Source of the DNA: Roseibium aquae
GTDB taxonomy: Bacteria; Pseudomonadota; Alphaproteobacteria; Rhizobiales; Stappiaceae
Length of the DNA stretch: 64,000 nucleotides
Reading direction: 5' to 3'
Assembly (NCBI RefSeq): GCF_008711285.1
Contig: NZ_VXDC01000013.1
Location: forward strand, 1-64,000
The translations under genes were made by a program, and so were the position numbers. Shown here one piece after another: positions 31,966 to 40,768 of the stretch. The notes beneath the pieces were generated by a model. The model did no database searches. It was not told the origin of the DNA and was given only the letters and a program-made list of their open reading frames with translations. Each line of letters opens with the position of its first letter. Within the stretch, counting starts at the first letter, position 1.

Positions 31966-33435
31966 ATGTTTGCATCGGCCGAATTGCCCCAGAAACTGGA
32001 CAGGAAAACGTTCAAGGCCCTTGAGACGCAGATCCGCGAAGAGCTTCTGTCGGCGCAATTGGCAATGATCGAAAAGAAAAGCTTTGCCACGCTCATCCTG
32101 GTTGATGGACTGGACGGGGCGGGCAAGGGCGAATCCATCGCGCGGCTCTATGCCTGGATGGACGCCCGGCATCTTGTTTGCAATGCCTATGGCGAGATGA
32201 TGGATGAGGCGAAACTCCGTCCTCCGTTATGGCGGTATTGGCGGGATCTTCCCGAGCGCGGGGAAACGGCGATTGTTTTCGGCAGTTGGTACCAGACCCT
32301 GCTCAAGCGCAGGATCTACGAAGAGATTGATGACGCCGAGTTCTCTCTGGAACTGAAACGGATCCGCCGGTTCGAGGAAATGCTGACAGATGAAAAGATC
32401 CTGGTCTTGAAGTTCTGGTACGTGTTGCCGAAAGAGGATCAGGAGCGCCGGCTGAAGAAGATCGAGCAAAAAAAGAGCAAGGCCCGCCATGTGCTGTCGG
32501 ACTGGGCCACATTGAAAAACCATGAGATTGCATCCCAGGTGGGTGAGAAGATCATTCTCGAAACCAGCACCGGACAAGCCCCCTGGTTTGTCATTCCCTC
32601 CCAGGATGCCGACTATCGGGATGCGGCGCTGGGCCAAACGGTGTCCCGCGCGATCCAATTGAAGTTGGCGGATGGGGAGCCGAGGAATGTGGCCGCACCG
32701 CCGATCGTCGGCGGAGTGGAGCACAGGTCTGCCGTGGATGCGATCGATCTGTCCGCGCGGATTGAAAAGGCCGACTACAAGGCGCAACTGGACAGTCTGC
32801 AGGAAAAATTGTCGGATCTTTCCGACAGCAAGGCGTTTTCCAAACGCGGAATGATCCTCGTTTTCCAGGGAAACGACGCCGCCGGAAAGGGCGGCGCGAT
32901 ACGCCGGGTCATTCGCCCGCTCGATCCGCGCATCTACAAGGTGCACCCGATTTCCGCGCCATCCGACGAAGAAAAGGCCCGGCCCTATCTCTGGCGGTTT
33001 TGGCGCCGGATTCCCCGGCGCGGACATATCGCGATTTTTGACCGGTCCTGGTACGAACGCGTCCTTGTCGAACGCGTCGAAGGTTATGCCGGGCATGAAG
33101 ACTGGTTGCGGGCCTACAATGAAATCAACGAATTCGAGGAAGAACTGGCCGGGTTTGGATACATCATTTGCAAATTCTGGCTGGCGATCAGCGAAGGCGA
33201 GCAACTGACCCGGTTCAAGGCGCGCGAAGAAACCGCCTACAAGCAGTACAAGATCACCGACGAAGACTGGCGCAACCGTCTGAAATGGGACCAATACGCC
33301 ATCGCGGCCGGGGACATGGTCGACCGCACCTCCACCCACTACGCGCCATGGACGCTCATTTCATCCGAGGACAAGCGTCACGCGCGCATCGAGGTTCTCA
33401 AGACGATCTGCGCGCGGCTTGACCTGGAGCTCTAA
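31966..33435 (+). CDS. pap: Polyphosphate:AMP phosphotransferase (tandem PPK2 domains)
   Basis: A 489-aa protein with two PPK2 domains in tandem (class II PPK2), which uses polyphosphate to phosphorylate AMP to ADP. The C-terminal half has intact Walker A GNDAAGKGG (302-310) and FDRSWYERVLVERVEG (358-373). The N-terminal half keeps GLDGAGKGE (48-56) but its second motif is degenerate (FGSWYQTLL, near 105), in line with the known inactive first half of such enzymes. The start at 31966 has GGAAAGGGAT upstream; earlier in-frame starts lack a site. It is a single-gene unit, convergent with the aminotransferase, which it overlaps by 4 bp. Confidence 0.93.
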   Translation: MFASAELPQKLDRKTFKALETQIREELLSAQLAMIEKKSFATLILVDGLDGAGKGESIARLYAWMDARHLVCNAYGEMMDEAKLRPPLWRYWRDLPERGETAIVFGSWYQTLLKRRIYEEIDDAEFSLELKRIRRFEEMLTDEKILVLKFWYVLPKEDQERRLKKIEQKKSKARHVLSDWATLKNHEIASQVGEKIILETSTGQAPWFVIPSQDADYRDAALGQTVSRAIQLKLADGEPRNVAAPPIVGGVEHRSAVDAIDLSARIEKADYKAQLDSLQEKLSDLSDSKAFSKRGMILVFQGNDAAGKGGAIRRVIRPLDPRIYKVHPISAPSDEEKARPYLWRFWRRIPRRGHIAIFDRSWYERVLVERVEGYAGHEDWLRAYNEINEFEEELAGFGYIICKFWLAISEGEQLTRFKAREETAYKQYKITDEDWRNRLKWDQYAIAAGDMVDRTSTHYAPWTLISSEDKRHARIEVLKTICARLDLEL

Positions 33436-34616
33436 AGAGCCGCCGCGAGATAGTCCTGAGCGGCAACAATGCCGCCACTTGTTCCGGTTTTTCCCAGCTT
33501 GGCCAAACCAAGTTCAATGGCGGACAGTGTGCCCAGCAGCATCACGGCATTCACATGCCCCATATGGCCGATCCGGAAACCCTGCCCGACCATTTCACCG
33601 ATCGTGCCGCCGATGGTCACGCCGCACACATCATGGGTGAAATTGCGCAGACCTTCCACTTCCCAGCCGGTGGTGCGCACGACCGTGACGCTGTTCGCCC
33701 GGGCGCGTGGGTCGACGATGTTGAACTCGACCGCGCCGGCTTTCTCCCAGACGGCCACGGCCCGCCGGCTTGCTTCGGCCAGAAGGGCATGCCGGTGCCA
33801 GACCCGTTCGAGACCTTCGTCAAAGATGAGATCAAGGGCGGCCTTGAAACCAAAAAGCAGGTGTTCCGGCGGCGTCCCGCAGTATTTTTGATAGTGAATG
33901 GGCCCATCCCGGAAGGACCAGTCCATATAGTGCGTGCGCAGGTCTGCGGTCAGGTGCGCCTTTCGCGCCCGTTCGCCGCCGGCGACGAAGGACAGGCCCG
34001 GCGGGCACATCAGACCTTTTTGCGACCCGGTCAGTGCAACATCCACGCCCCAGTCGTCCATGTGGAAGGGCACGCAGCCCAGCGAGGCGATCGTGTCAAC
34101 CATGAAAAGGGCCGGATGGCTGGCCGCGTCGATCGCCTTGCGCAGCGCCGCAATGTCATTCCACACGCCGGATGCCGTATCGACCTGGACGACCAGGATG
34201 GCCTTGATCTTGTGGCCCTTGTCGGCCCGTAACTTGTCTTCCAGAGCCGACGGATCGACCGGCTCCCGCCAGCTGCCGGGAAGCGTGTCGAGGTTCAAGC
34301 CCATCATGCCCGCCGCCCGACCCCAACCGGAGGCGAAGAGACCCGATTCCAGCACGAGAATCCGGTCGCCGCGGCTCAATGTGTTCGAGAGTGCGGCATC
34401 CCAGGCGCCATGGCCGTTCGCGGCGTAGATATACGGCGGGTACCCGGTCTTGAAGAGCCTCTTCAGACCGGCAAGACAGGCATCGGTCGTCTCGACCAAA
34501 GGGCCCTCGTAAATATCGATCGCTGGCCGGTGCATCGCCCGCAAGACCGCATCCGGAACGTTTGTCGGTCCCGGGATCATCAAGAATTCCTTGCCTTGGC
34601 GAAGAGTGGTTCCCAT
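33432..34616 (-). CDS. Class V aminotransferase, alanine/serine/aspartate-glyoxylate type
   Basis: A 394-aa PLP enzyme. The N-terminal IPGPTNVPDAVLRAM, the cofactor region ANGHGAWDAALSNTLSRGD, FMVDTIASLG (PLP-interacting Asp) and VALTGSQKGLMCPPG (Schiff-base Lys) all fit alanine- or serine-glyoxylate aminotransferases. The C-terminal FRIGHMGHVN is also typical. The exact amino donor is not predictable; BhcA-type aspartate-glyoxylate enzymes are related. No pathway partners lie beside it. Confidence 0.9.
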   Translation of the reverse strand: MGTTLRQGKEFLMIPGPTNVPDAVLRAMHRPAIDIYEGPLVETTDACLAGLKRLFKTGYPPYIYAANGHGAWDAALSNTLSRGDRILVLESGLFASGWGRAAGMMGLNLDTLPGSWREPVDPSALEDKLRADKGHKIKAILVVQVDTASGVWNDIAALRKAIDAASHPALFMVDTIASLGCVPFHMDDWGVDVALTGSQKGLMCPPGLSFVAGGERARKAHLTADLRTHYMDWSFRDGPIHYQKYCGTPPEHLLFGFKAALDLIFDEGLERVWHRHALLAEASRRAVAVWEKAGAVEFNIVDPRARANSVTVVRTTGWEVEGLRNFTHDVCGVTIGGTIGEMVGQGFRIGHMGHVNAVMLLGTLSAIELGLAKLGKTGTSGGIVAAQDYLAAAL

Positions 34617-34643
34617 CGGTGTTGTCCTCCTTCAGGCAGCTTC

Positions 34644-34706
34644 TAGAGCATCTCCTGACAAGATTGAATCACTTTGCGATCCGTTATGTCAGGAATCGAT
34701 GCTCTA
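34644..34706. repeat. TAGAGCATC intergenic palindromic repeat
   Basis: Arms TAGAGCATC-TCCTGACA and the complement of TAGAGCATC-GAT-TCCTGACA match over 17 bp apart from a three-base bulge, around a 26-base centre. Palindromes with TAGAGCAT ends are dispersed repeats typical of Hyphomicrobiales. Only this copy is seen in the window. Confidence 0.75.
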
Positions 34707-34713
34707 ACACTCT

Positions 34714-34731
34714 AAAATTGCGAGCAATTTT
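34714..34731. promoter_or_regulatory. Dyad AAAATTGC-GA-GCAATTTT
   Basis: A perfect 8-bp inverted repeat with a two-base centre, just beside the palindromic repeat and about 100 bp upstream of the aminotransferase start. It is a possible operator for the aminotransferase. Confidence 0.35.
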
Positions 34732-34990
34732 CCCCGATCAGATTGGAGCGTGCCGCTTCACCCCGTGGCGTCCTCTGGTGCCTGACTTGTGGTTAACCTG
34801 TAAGCGCCATTTGAGAAACAGGCGGATTGCCCTAAGAGCCGAAGGGAGCGCAAAAACCGGCTGGCCAGGGGAACGGAGCCATCGAAGCCGTCGATCCAGG
34901 GATTTCACGCGTCTGTTTCCGAATTGTCTTGTTTCCGTAGAGTAAAGAAATCAAACTGGAGACCCGACGGATTGTGTGTGAGGCTTTGAA

Positions 34991-36019
34991 ATGATCCGCG
35001 TTGAAAAGGGCGATGGTCCGCTGATCCTGTGTTTGCCGCGAGCCGGGACCGAGATACATCCTTCGATCCTGCCACGTTTGAGCGCAACGGGCCGCCTTCA
35101 GACCGATGTGTCCTGGCGATTGGAAACAGTGCTGGACCTTGCCAGGGAACTGGATGCCACGGTCGTCCGCTCGACCGTGTCCCATTATGTCGTGGACCCG
35201 GACCAGGATCCTTCGCCCTTCCGGGCAACGCGCGCCACGGACACCGCCCTTTGCCCTGTAGTCACGCTCGACAATAAGCCGATCTACAAACCGGACGAAC
35301 AGCCCGGCCCGACGGAAATCGAGCAGCGTTTGATCTTGTTTCACAGCCCCTTTCACGACGCGCTGTGCCGGGAAATCGAGCGGCTTTCCGCCCGCCACGG
35401 CAAGCTGATCCTGTTGGATTGCCAGTCGGCCCGGTCCCGGATCAAGGGATTTTGCGACCGCGGCCTGCCCATCATCAGCCTGGGAACCGGTGGTGGGAAC
35501 TCCTGCGACCCGGAAATCAAGTCGCTTTTGGCCGGGGTTCTGGCCGAGACGGGGGGGTATTCCGTCGGTGTGGACGATGTTTTCAAAGGTGGTTTCATCA
35601 CCCGCAGTTACGGGCGCCCGGAAGCCGGTTTGCACGCCCTGACAATGGTCGTGGCGCAACGCGCCTACCTGCGGCACGAAACGCCGCCGTTCGAACCGGA
35701 CAAGCTTCGGCTGGGCCGGTTGAAAACGGCACTTCGCGATGCGCTCCTGAGACTGGGCGATTGGGCGGCTCCTGGATATACCGACAGCCGCCAAAACGCG
35801 CTGGCTGCGGTCACGGGTGGGCAGGACGTAACGGGGCTGTCAGCGGCCGCCCGCTTCCGGCCGCCGGTCCATAAATCGCTCTCCGAGTCCTTGCCGAACC
35901 CGGTAGCCCGGCCCGTTCGGGTCGAGGATCTGGTTACCCATCCGCGGCCGGGTTTGAGCAAGCCCGGCTCCATCACAGATACGGGCCTGTTACCGTCTCA
36001 CGTTTTGGTTGCCGAGTAG
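34991..36019 (+). CDS. Degenerate N-formylglutamate amidohydrolase (HutG)-like protein with C-terminal extension
   Basis: A 342-aa protein. Residues 1-256 follow the HutG (N-formylglutamate deformylase) family from end to end, e.g. GFCDRGLPIISLGTGGG and KGGFITRSYGRPEAGLHAL. The usual HutG key residues are replaced: PHxGT is PRAGT (16-20), DTDWH is TDVSW, SRYVVDLNRP is SHYVVDPDQDP, DAHSIRS is DCQSARS (143-149), and ITRHYG is ITRSYG. The zinc and substrate ligands are therefore largely lost, and hydrolase activity is doubtful. An 86-residue tail (257-342), rich in Arg, Pro and Ser, has no known domain. No other hut genes are adjacent. It may be a non-enzymatic binding protein; its function is unknown. 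Confidence 0.75.
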   Translation: MIRVEKGDGPLILCLPRAGTEIHPSILPRLSATGRLQTDVSWRLETVLDLARELDATVVRSTVSHYVVDPDQDPSPFRATRATDTALCPVVTLDNKPIYKPDEQPGPTEIEQRLILFHSPFHDALCREIERLSARHGKLILLDCQSARSRIKGFCDRGLPIISLGTGGGNSCDPEIKSLLAGVLAETGGYSVGVDDVFKGGFITRSYGRPEAGLHALTMVVAQRAYLRHETPPFEPDKLRLGRLKTALRDALLRLGDWAAPGYTDSRQNALAAVTGGQDVTGLSAAARFRPPVHKSLSESLPNPVARPVRVEDLVTHPRPGLSKPGSITDTGLLPSHVLVAE

Positions 36020-36055
36020 TGTGCGGATATTTCTGCCGGAACCGGACAGGCGGTG

Positions 36056-37237
36056 TTAGACCACGTTCCGCTCGACGAGCGGCCTGTTTCTGGCAAGCCG
36101 TTCAATGCCGAGCGGGGACAGATCCAGCGTCTGGTACGCACCCGTTGCGATGAGTTCGGACAGCCCGCGCCCGATTGCGGGGGCTTGCTGCAGGCCGTGG
36201 CCCGAGAAACCGAGCGCGAGATAAAACCCCTCGATCCCGGGAACAGAGCCGACAAAAGCGTTGTGGTCGAACAGATTCATGTCGTAGCTGCCGGCCCATG
36301 CCGCGCCTGGTTTGATGGCTTCGAAGGCGGGAACCCGCGCGGCCAGCGTGGGCCAGATATGCTCTTCGAACAGCGTATGGTCGACATCGAAATCGTCGCA
36401 ATCGGGATCTTGATCCGGCGGGGGTGCCGATCCGCAGATGAACCCTGTCCCCTCCGGCCGGACATAGGTTCCCGTCGGATCGATGAGGAGGGGAAACCCG
36501 TCCAGCTTTTCCCGGCATTCGAAGGTGAACACACACCGCTTTCGGCTGTGGACGGGAAGGTCCAAGCCGGCTTGCCGGCACAGGTTTGCGCCACCGGACG
36601 CTCCTGCGGTGTTCACCACGACCGGACTTGTGATCGCTGCGCCGTTGGAAAGGGCGACTTGCCAGCCATTGCCCGACCGTGTCAGGCGGTCCGCTCTGGC
36701 CGCAACATAGTCCACCCCGAGGGCACGGGCCTTTTTGCGGAACGCCTGTAGCAGGCCATAGCCATCGAACCACCCTTCGCCGGTCAACCCGTGGCAGCCG
36801 GCCGATAGATCCCGCGTTTCCAGCCAGGGAAATTTGTCCGCAAGGCCGGCTGGATCGTAAAAGCCGATATCCGCGCCGAGCTTGGTCTGGAGTGCGTGAT
36901 TTTCGCGAAGGATCGGCTCCTTGTCCGGAGTTGCCAGGAACAGGTAGCCACCTTCATGCAGATCGATTGCCGGTTTTTCGCCCTCCACCGCGAGCGCTTC
37001 CCCGATCCGGCGCAGGAAATCTATGCCGAACAGGGAAATCTCGATGTTGATCGCGCTGGAGAATTGTTGGCGGATGGACGCGGCGGATCGGGCGGAGGCG
37101 CAAGTCTGGTAGGAAGGATCGGCCTCGACCACGACGATACGGCCGGAAAAATCCGGCCGCTGGGCCAGTTGACAGGCCACGGACGATCCCATGACGGCCC
37201 CGCCGACAATCACAACGTCTGCAGTGTGGTGCGCCAT
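36056..37237 (-). CDS. FAD-dependent oxidoreductase, DAO family
   Basis: A 393-aa flavoprotein of the D-amino-acid oxidase/sarcosine oxidase superfamily. The N-terminal Rossmann motif DVVIVGGAVMGSSVACQLAQR binds FAD, with the acidic end VVVEADPSYQTCASARSAASIRQQF. The C-terminal block GFYLALGFSGHGLQQAPAIGRGLSELI completes the FAD site. There is no signal peptide. The substrate is probably a secondary or N-methyl amine or amino acid; nothing nearby specifies it. Confidence 0.88.
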   Translation of the reverse strand: MAHHTADVVIVGGAVMGSSVACQLAQRPDFSGRIVVVEADPSYQTCASARSAASIRQQFSSAINIEISLFGIDFLRRIGEALAVEGEKPAIDLHEGGYLFLATPDKEPILRENHALQTKLGADIGFYDPAGLADKFPWLETRDLSAGCHGLTGEGWFDGYGLLQAFRKKARALGVDYVAARADRLTRSGNGWQVALSNGAAITSPVVVNTAGASGGANLCRQAGLDLPVHSRKRCVFTFECREKLDGFPLLIDPTGTYVRPEGTGFICGSAPPPDQDPDCDDFDVDHTLFEEHIWPTLAARVPAFEAIKPGAAWAGSYDMNLFDHNAFVGSVPGIEGFYLALGFSGHGLQQAPAIGRGLSELIATGAYQTLDLSPLGIERLARNRPLVERNVV

Positions 37238-37265
37238 GGGTTGGTCCGTTCAGACTGTTGAAGTC

Positions 37266-38483
37266 TCAGAAGAACGCCTGCAATCCGGTCTGTGCCCGGC
37301 CGAGGATCAGCGCGTGAACATCGTGCGTGCCCTCGTAGGTGTTGACGGTTTCCAGGTTCTGAGCATGACGCATCACGTGATACTCCTCCTGGATTCCGTT
37401 GCCGCCGTGCATGTCGCGCGCCATCCGGGCAATGTCCAGAGCCTTGCCGCAATTGTTGCGCTTGACGATGGAAATCATCTCGGGTGCCGCTTTTCCGGCA
37501 TCGAACAGACGGCCGACACGCAGCGAGCCCTGCAATCCGAGCGAGATCTCGGTCTGCATGTCGGCGAGTTTCTTTTGGAAAAGCTGGGTTTGGGCCAGCG
37601 GACGGCCGAATTGTTCGCGCTCCAGACCATATTGCCGGGCCCGATGCCAGCAGTCTTCGGCGGCCCCCATAGCGCCCCACGAGATTCCATAGCGGGCACG
37701 GTTCAGGCAGCCGAACGGTCCTTTCAGGCCAGAGACATTGGGAAGCAGGGCATCTTCGCCAACTTCGACATTGTCCATGACGATCTCGCCGGTGATCGAA
37801 GCCCGCAGGGACAATTTGCCGCCTACCTTCGGCGCGGATAGCCCTTTCATGCCCTTGTCGAGCACGAAACCGCGAATGGCACCGTCATGGGCATCCGACT
37901 TGGCCCAAACAACGAACACATCGGCAATCGGCGAGTTCGAGATCCACATCTTGGATCCGGTCAGGCGATAACCGCCGTCGGTCTTGACGGCCCGGGTCCG
38001 CATCCCGGCCGGATCCGAACCGGCATCGGGTTCTGTCAGGCCGAAACAGCCGACATATTCGCCAGAGGCGAGCTTCGGGAGATACTTCTTGCGCTGCTCT
38101 TCGGACCCATAGGCATAGATCGGGTACATCACCAGGGACGACTGGACACTCATCATGGACCGGTAGCCGGAATCCACGCGCTCGACCTCGCGGGCGACCA
38201 AGCCGTAGGCAACATAAGACGCGCCGGCACAGCCGTAGTCTTCCGGCATCGTGACACCGAGCAGGCCGAGCTCGCCCATTTCATTGAAGATCGACCGGTC
38301 GGTCTTCTCCTCGCGGTAAGCCTCGATCACGCGCGGCAGAAGCCGTTCCTGCGCATAGGCCCTCGCGCTCTCCATGATCAGAACTTCGTCTTCATGCAAC
38401 TGATCGCGCAGCATGAAGGGGTCCTGCCAATCGAAGATGCCGCCGCCGGTCGGGGACGATTTCACGTTTGCTGGTGCGTTCAT
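37266..38483 (-). CDS. gcdH: Glutaryl-CoA dehydrogenase
   Basis: A 405-aa acyl-CoA dehydrogenase of the glutaryl-CoA type, which oxidises and decarboxylates glutaryl-CoA to crotonyl-CoA in lysine/tryptophan breakdown. It shows [40 protein letters not shown] and the catalytic Glu region [20 protein letters not shown]. The start at 38483 has AAGGAGAT upstream; an in-frame codon 19 residues earlier lacks a site. A LysR regulator is transcribed divergently from the same control region, the usual arrangement for gcdH. Confidence 0.95.
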   Translation of the reverse strand: MNAPANVKSSPTGGGIFDWQDPFMLRDQLHEDEVLIMESARAYAQERLLPRVIEAYREEKTDRSIFNEMGELGLLGVTMPEDYGCAGASYVAYGLVAREVERVDSGYRSMMSVQSSLVMYPIYAYGSEEQRKKYLPKLASGEYVGCFGLTEPDAGSDPAGMRTRAVKTDGGYRLTGSKMWISNSPIADVFVVWAKSDAHDGAIRGFVLDKGMKGLSAPKVGGKLSLRASITGEIVMDNVEVGEDALLPNVSGLKGPFGCLNRARYGISWGAMGAAEDCWHRARQYGLEREQFGRPLAQTQLFQKKLADMQTEISLGLQGSLRVGRLFDAGKAAPEMISIVKRNNCGKALDIARMARDMHGGNGIQEEYHVMRHAQNLETVNTYEGTHDVHALILGRAQTGLQAFF

Positions 38484-38553
38484 GTCAGATCTCCTTGGCT
38501 GCGCCGCCGCTGGGGCATGCCGCTTTTTCGCGGCGCTCATGTTGCGCAGTAGC

Positions 38554-38635
38554 TATTCCAATATTGCACAGTATCGCAAGTCTCCCGATTGCAATAAAGC
38601 GATCAATGCTCCATGGTTCATGCCAATATGGAATA
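38554..38635. promoter_or_regulatory. Paired inverted repeats in the gcdH-lysR control region
   Basis: TATTCCAATATTG (38554-38566) and CCAATATGGAATA (38623-38635) are inverted copies that differ by one inserted base, 56 bp apart. Shorter TTGC/GCAA dyads lie between. This spacing and the AT-rich arms fit a LysR-type activation region shared by gcdH and the regulator. Confidence 0.5.
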
Positions 38636-38664
38636 AACCGATTTTTTCCAAGGTCCTTTTATCG

Positions 38665-39588
38665 ATGAAACGCGCCTTTGTTCCGCCCGCCGACACACTC
38701 ATCGCGTTCGAGTGCGCGGCGCGGCACGAAAGCTTCACCCGTGCCGCGAAAGAACTCCATCTGACCCAAGGCGCGGTTTCCAAGCAGGTGCGGCATCTGG
38801 AGGACCGTTTGGGCGTTGAACTCTTTCGCCGCGTTCGCCAGCGCATCATTCTGACGGACGCCGGACGGCTCTATTTGCACGATATCCGGGGCGCTCTGGA
38901 GGATTTGACCGCGGCGACCCGGCAAGTCATGTCCTATGCCGGCAGTCAGGACGTTTTGAATCTTGCCGTCCTGCCGACGTTCGGTACACGTTGGCTCGCG
39001 CCGCGTCTGTCCCGCTTTATGCGGATCTATCCGCATGCCGGCCTCAATATCAGCGTGCGCCTGCAGCCCTTCGATTTCGAGACCGAGCCCTTCGACGGCG
39101 CGATCCATCATGGCGATCCGGTCTGGGCGGGAGCGATTGCCGATCCGTTGTTTCCAGAGGATGTCATTCCGGTTTCCTCGCCTGTTTTCAGGGACCGGCA
39201 TGGCATCGAAGCGCCTGCCGACCTTGCCCGGGTCCCGCGGCTTCAACTCGCCACGCGGCCAAATGCCTGGAAGCAGTGGTTCGATGCCCTGGAGATATCG
39301 GCCGCCACGGCGTTCCAGGGAGTTCGGTTCGAGCAATTCGTCATGATCTCGGAAGCGGCAATTCATCACTTGGGAGCCGCGCTCGTGCCGCGCTTTTTTG
39401 TCGAGGACGAGCTTGCCTCCGGCCGCTTGGTCCAGCTTTTCGACCTTCCGTTGACCCAAAGCTCGGCCTATCATTTCGTTTATCCCGAGACCCGCACGCT
39501 CCGGCCGGTTGTCTCGGCGTTCCGGACTTGGCTCATCGAAGAAGCCCGGGCTGAGCGCACCGGGGAAGATCCGCTCCTGCCAGGCTAG
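38665..39588 (+). CDS. LysR-family transcriptional regulator, probable gcdH activator
   Basis: A 307-aa regulator. The helix-turn-helix is in residues about 8-65 (LIAFECAARHESFTRAAKELHLTQGAVSKQVRHLEDRLG), followed by a periplasmic-binding-protein-like effector domain (VLNLAVLPTFGTRWLAPRL ...), of the GcvA-like subgroup. The start at 38665 gives the standard LysR N-terminus; longer in-frame starts overlap gcdH and its promoter. Divergence from gcdH suggests it responds to glutarate or glutaryl-CoA, which is inference. Confidence 0.92.
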   Translation: MKRAFVPPADTLIAFECAARHESFTRAAKELHLTQGAVSKQVRHLEDRLGVELFRRVRQRIILTDAGRLYLHDIRGALEDLTAATRQVMSYAGSQDVLNLAVLPTFGTRWLAPRLSRFMRIYPHAGLNISVRLQPFDFETEPFDGAIHHGDPVWAGAIADPLFPEDVIPVSSPVFRDRHGIEAPADLARVPRLQLATRPNAWKQWFDALEISAATAFQGVRFEQFVMISEAAIHHLGAALVPRFFVEDELASGRLVQLFDLPLTQSSAYHFVYPETRTLRPVVSAFRTWLIEEARAERTGEDPLLPG

Positions 39589-39663
39589 GCCATTGGCAGC
39601 CGTTGTTCTGCACCGGCGCAAACCCTTTCCGGAAGAACCCGAACCATCGTTTTCGAGACAAGC

Positions 39664-40584
39664 ATGACATCACGACACCTCAGATTGATTCTGAACGGAA
39701 AATCCGCCGACCGACCGGATGTCAGGGAAGCCGTCGCGGCCTTGCGGGATCACGGTCATCACGTCTCGGTCCGGGTCACGTGGGAAGGCGGCGATGCCGG
39801 CCGGTTCGCTGCGGAAGCCGTAAACCATCAATCCGAAGATCCATTCGACGTCGTGGTTGCAGGCGGCGGTGACGGGACTGTCAATGAAGTCGTTGGCGGG
39901 ATGCTCGATGCCGCCCAAACGGCTGGAGTAACGCCGCTGGCACTTGCGGTGCTCCCGCTGGGGACGGCCAACGACTTCGCCGCGGGGCTCGGTCTCGATC
40001 CTGCGGAGCCGGCAGCGTGTCTGCGCATCGCGGCCGAGGGCCGGTTCAGCCCGCTTGACATTGGCCGTGTGAACGGCCGCCCTTTCGTCAACATGGCGAC
40101 CGGAGGCTTTGGCGCGACCGTGACCACCGAGACGGACCCTGTGTTGAAGCGGCGGATTGGCGGAGCAGCCTATCTTTTCACCGGCTTGCGGCGGTTTTCG
40201 GAACTCGCCGGGTGCGAAGGGCGGATGGAGGGAGAAGGCTTTTCCTGGTCGGGACGTTTCCTGGCGCTCGCCATTGGCAATGGTCGCCAGGCCGGCGGTG
40301 GGGCGGTTCTTTGCCCCGATGCGCGGATAGATGATGGTCTGCTGGATCTCACCATCATTCCCTTTCCCGCGCGCGAGGAGATTGGCCCCTTTTTTTCCCG
40401 CCTTTTTGAATCAGGGGTGCGGGCACTGGAAGACGAAGTTGTGACGGCTCAAGTTAAGCGTTTGCGGATCGAGACAACCGCCCGGATCCAGATGAATCTG
40501 GATGGAGAGCCGATTCGCGGCCGCAGCATGGACATCGAGATTGAACCCTCTTGTCTGATGATTGCCCACCCGAAGGGGAATTAG
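39664..40584 (+). CDS. YegS/BmrU-type lipid kinase (diacylglycerol kinase catalytic domain)
   Basis: A 306-aa lipid kinase. The nucleotide-binding motif VVVAGGGDGTVNEVVGG (about 60-77) and the block LPLGTANDFAAGLGL are diagnostic. The C-terminal half holds the DGEP loop (NLDGEPIRG). Family members phosphorylate diacylglycerol, phosphatidylglycerol or related lipids at the inner face of the membrane. It is a single-gene unit before the glycan region. Confidence 0.93.
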   Translation: MTSRHLRLILNGKSADRPDVREAVAALRDHGHHVSVRVTWEGGDAGRFAAEAVNHQSEDPFDVVVAGGGDGTVNEVVGGMLDAAQTAGVTPLALAVLPLGTANDFAAGLGLDPAEPAACLRIAAEGRFSPLDIGRVNGRPFVNMATGGFGATVTTETDPVLKRRIGGAAYLFTGLRRFSELAGCEGRMEGEGFSWSGRFLALAIGNGRQAGGGAVLCPDARIDDGLLDLTIIPFPAREEIGPFFSRLFESGVRALEDEVVTAQVKRLRIETTARIQMNLDGEPIRGRSMDIEIEPSCLMIAHPKGN

Positions 40585-40723
40585 AACCTCGACAGAGGCA
40601 TCCATATTGGCAAATCGGCCTAGCCTGTCGTTTGAATGACCATGCTTTTTGTGGAAAGGCGGAAGGAAAGCCCATCGCGGTGGCCTTCCATCGATTTGGC
40701 GGCGCCTTGCCGCGCCATTTTTG

Positions 40724-40729
40724 TATAAT
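40724..40729 (+). promoter_or_regulatory. Consensus -10 hexamer upstream of pseB
   Basis: TATAAT occurs 40 bp before the pseB start. A TTGCCG sequence lies only 11 bp upstream, too close for a standard -35, so the promoter is likely but its -35 is unclear. Confidence 0.4.
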
Positions 40730-40768
40730 GTTCATGAACCTGAGCCGCATCACGTTTCTGGGGCCGAA

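Larger units (their letters stand above)
34617..34990. other. Intergenic region between the aminotransferase and the HutG-like gene (divergent)
   Basis: It holds a long palindromic repeat (34644-34706) and an AAAATTGC/GCAATTTT dyad (34714-34731). The remaining 260 bp up to the next start show no gene; a short 127-codon frame crosses the repeat and is not credible. Confidence 0.6.
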
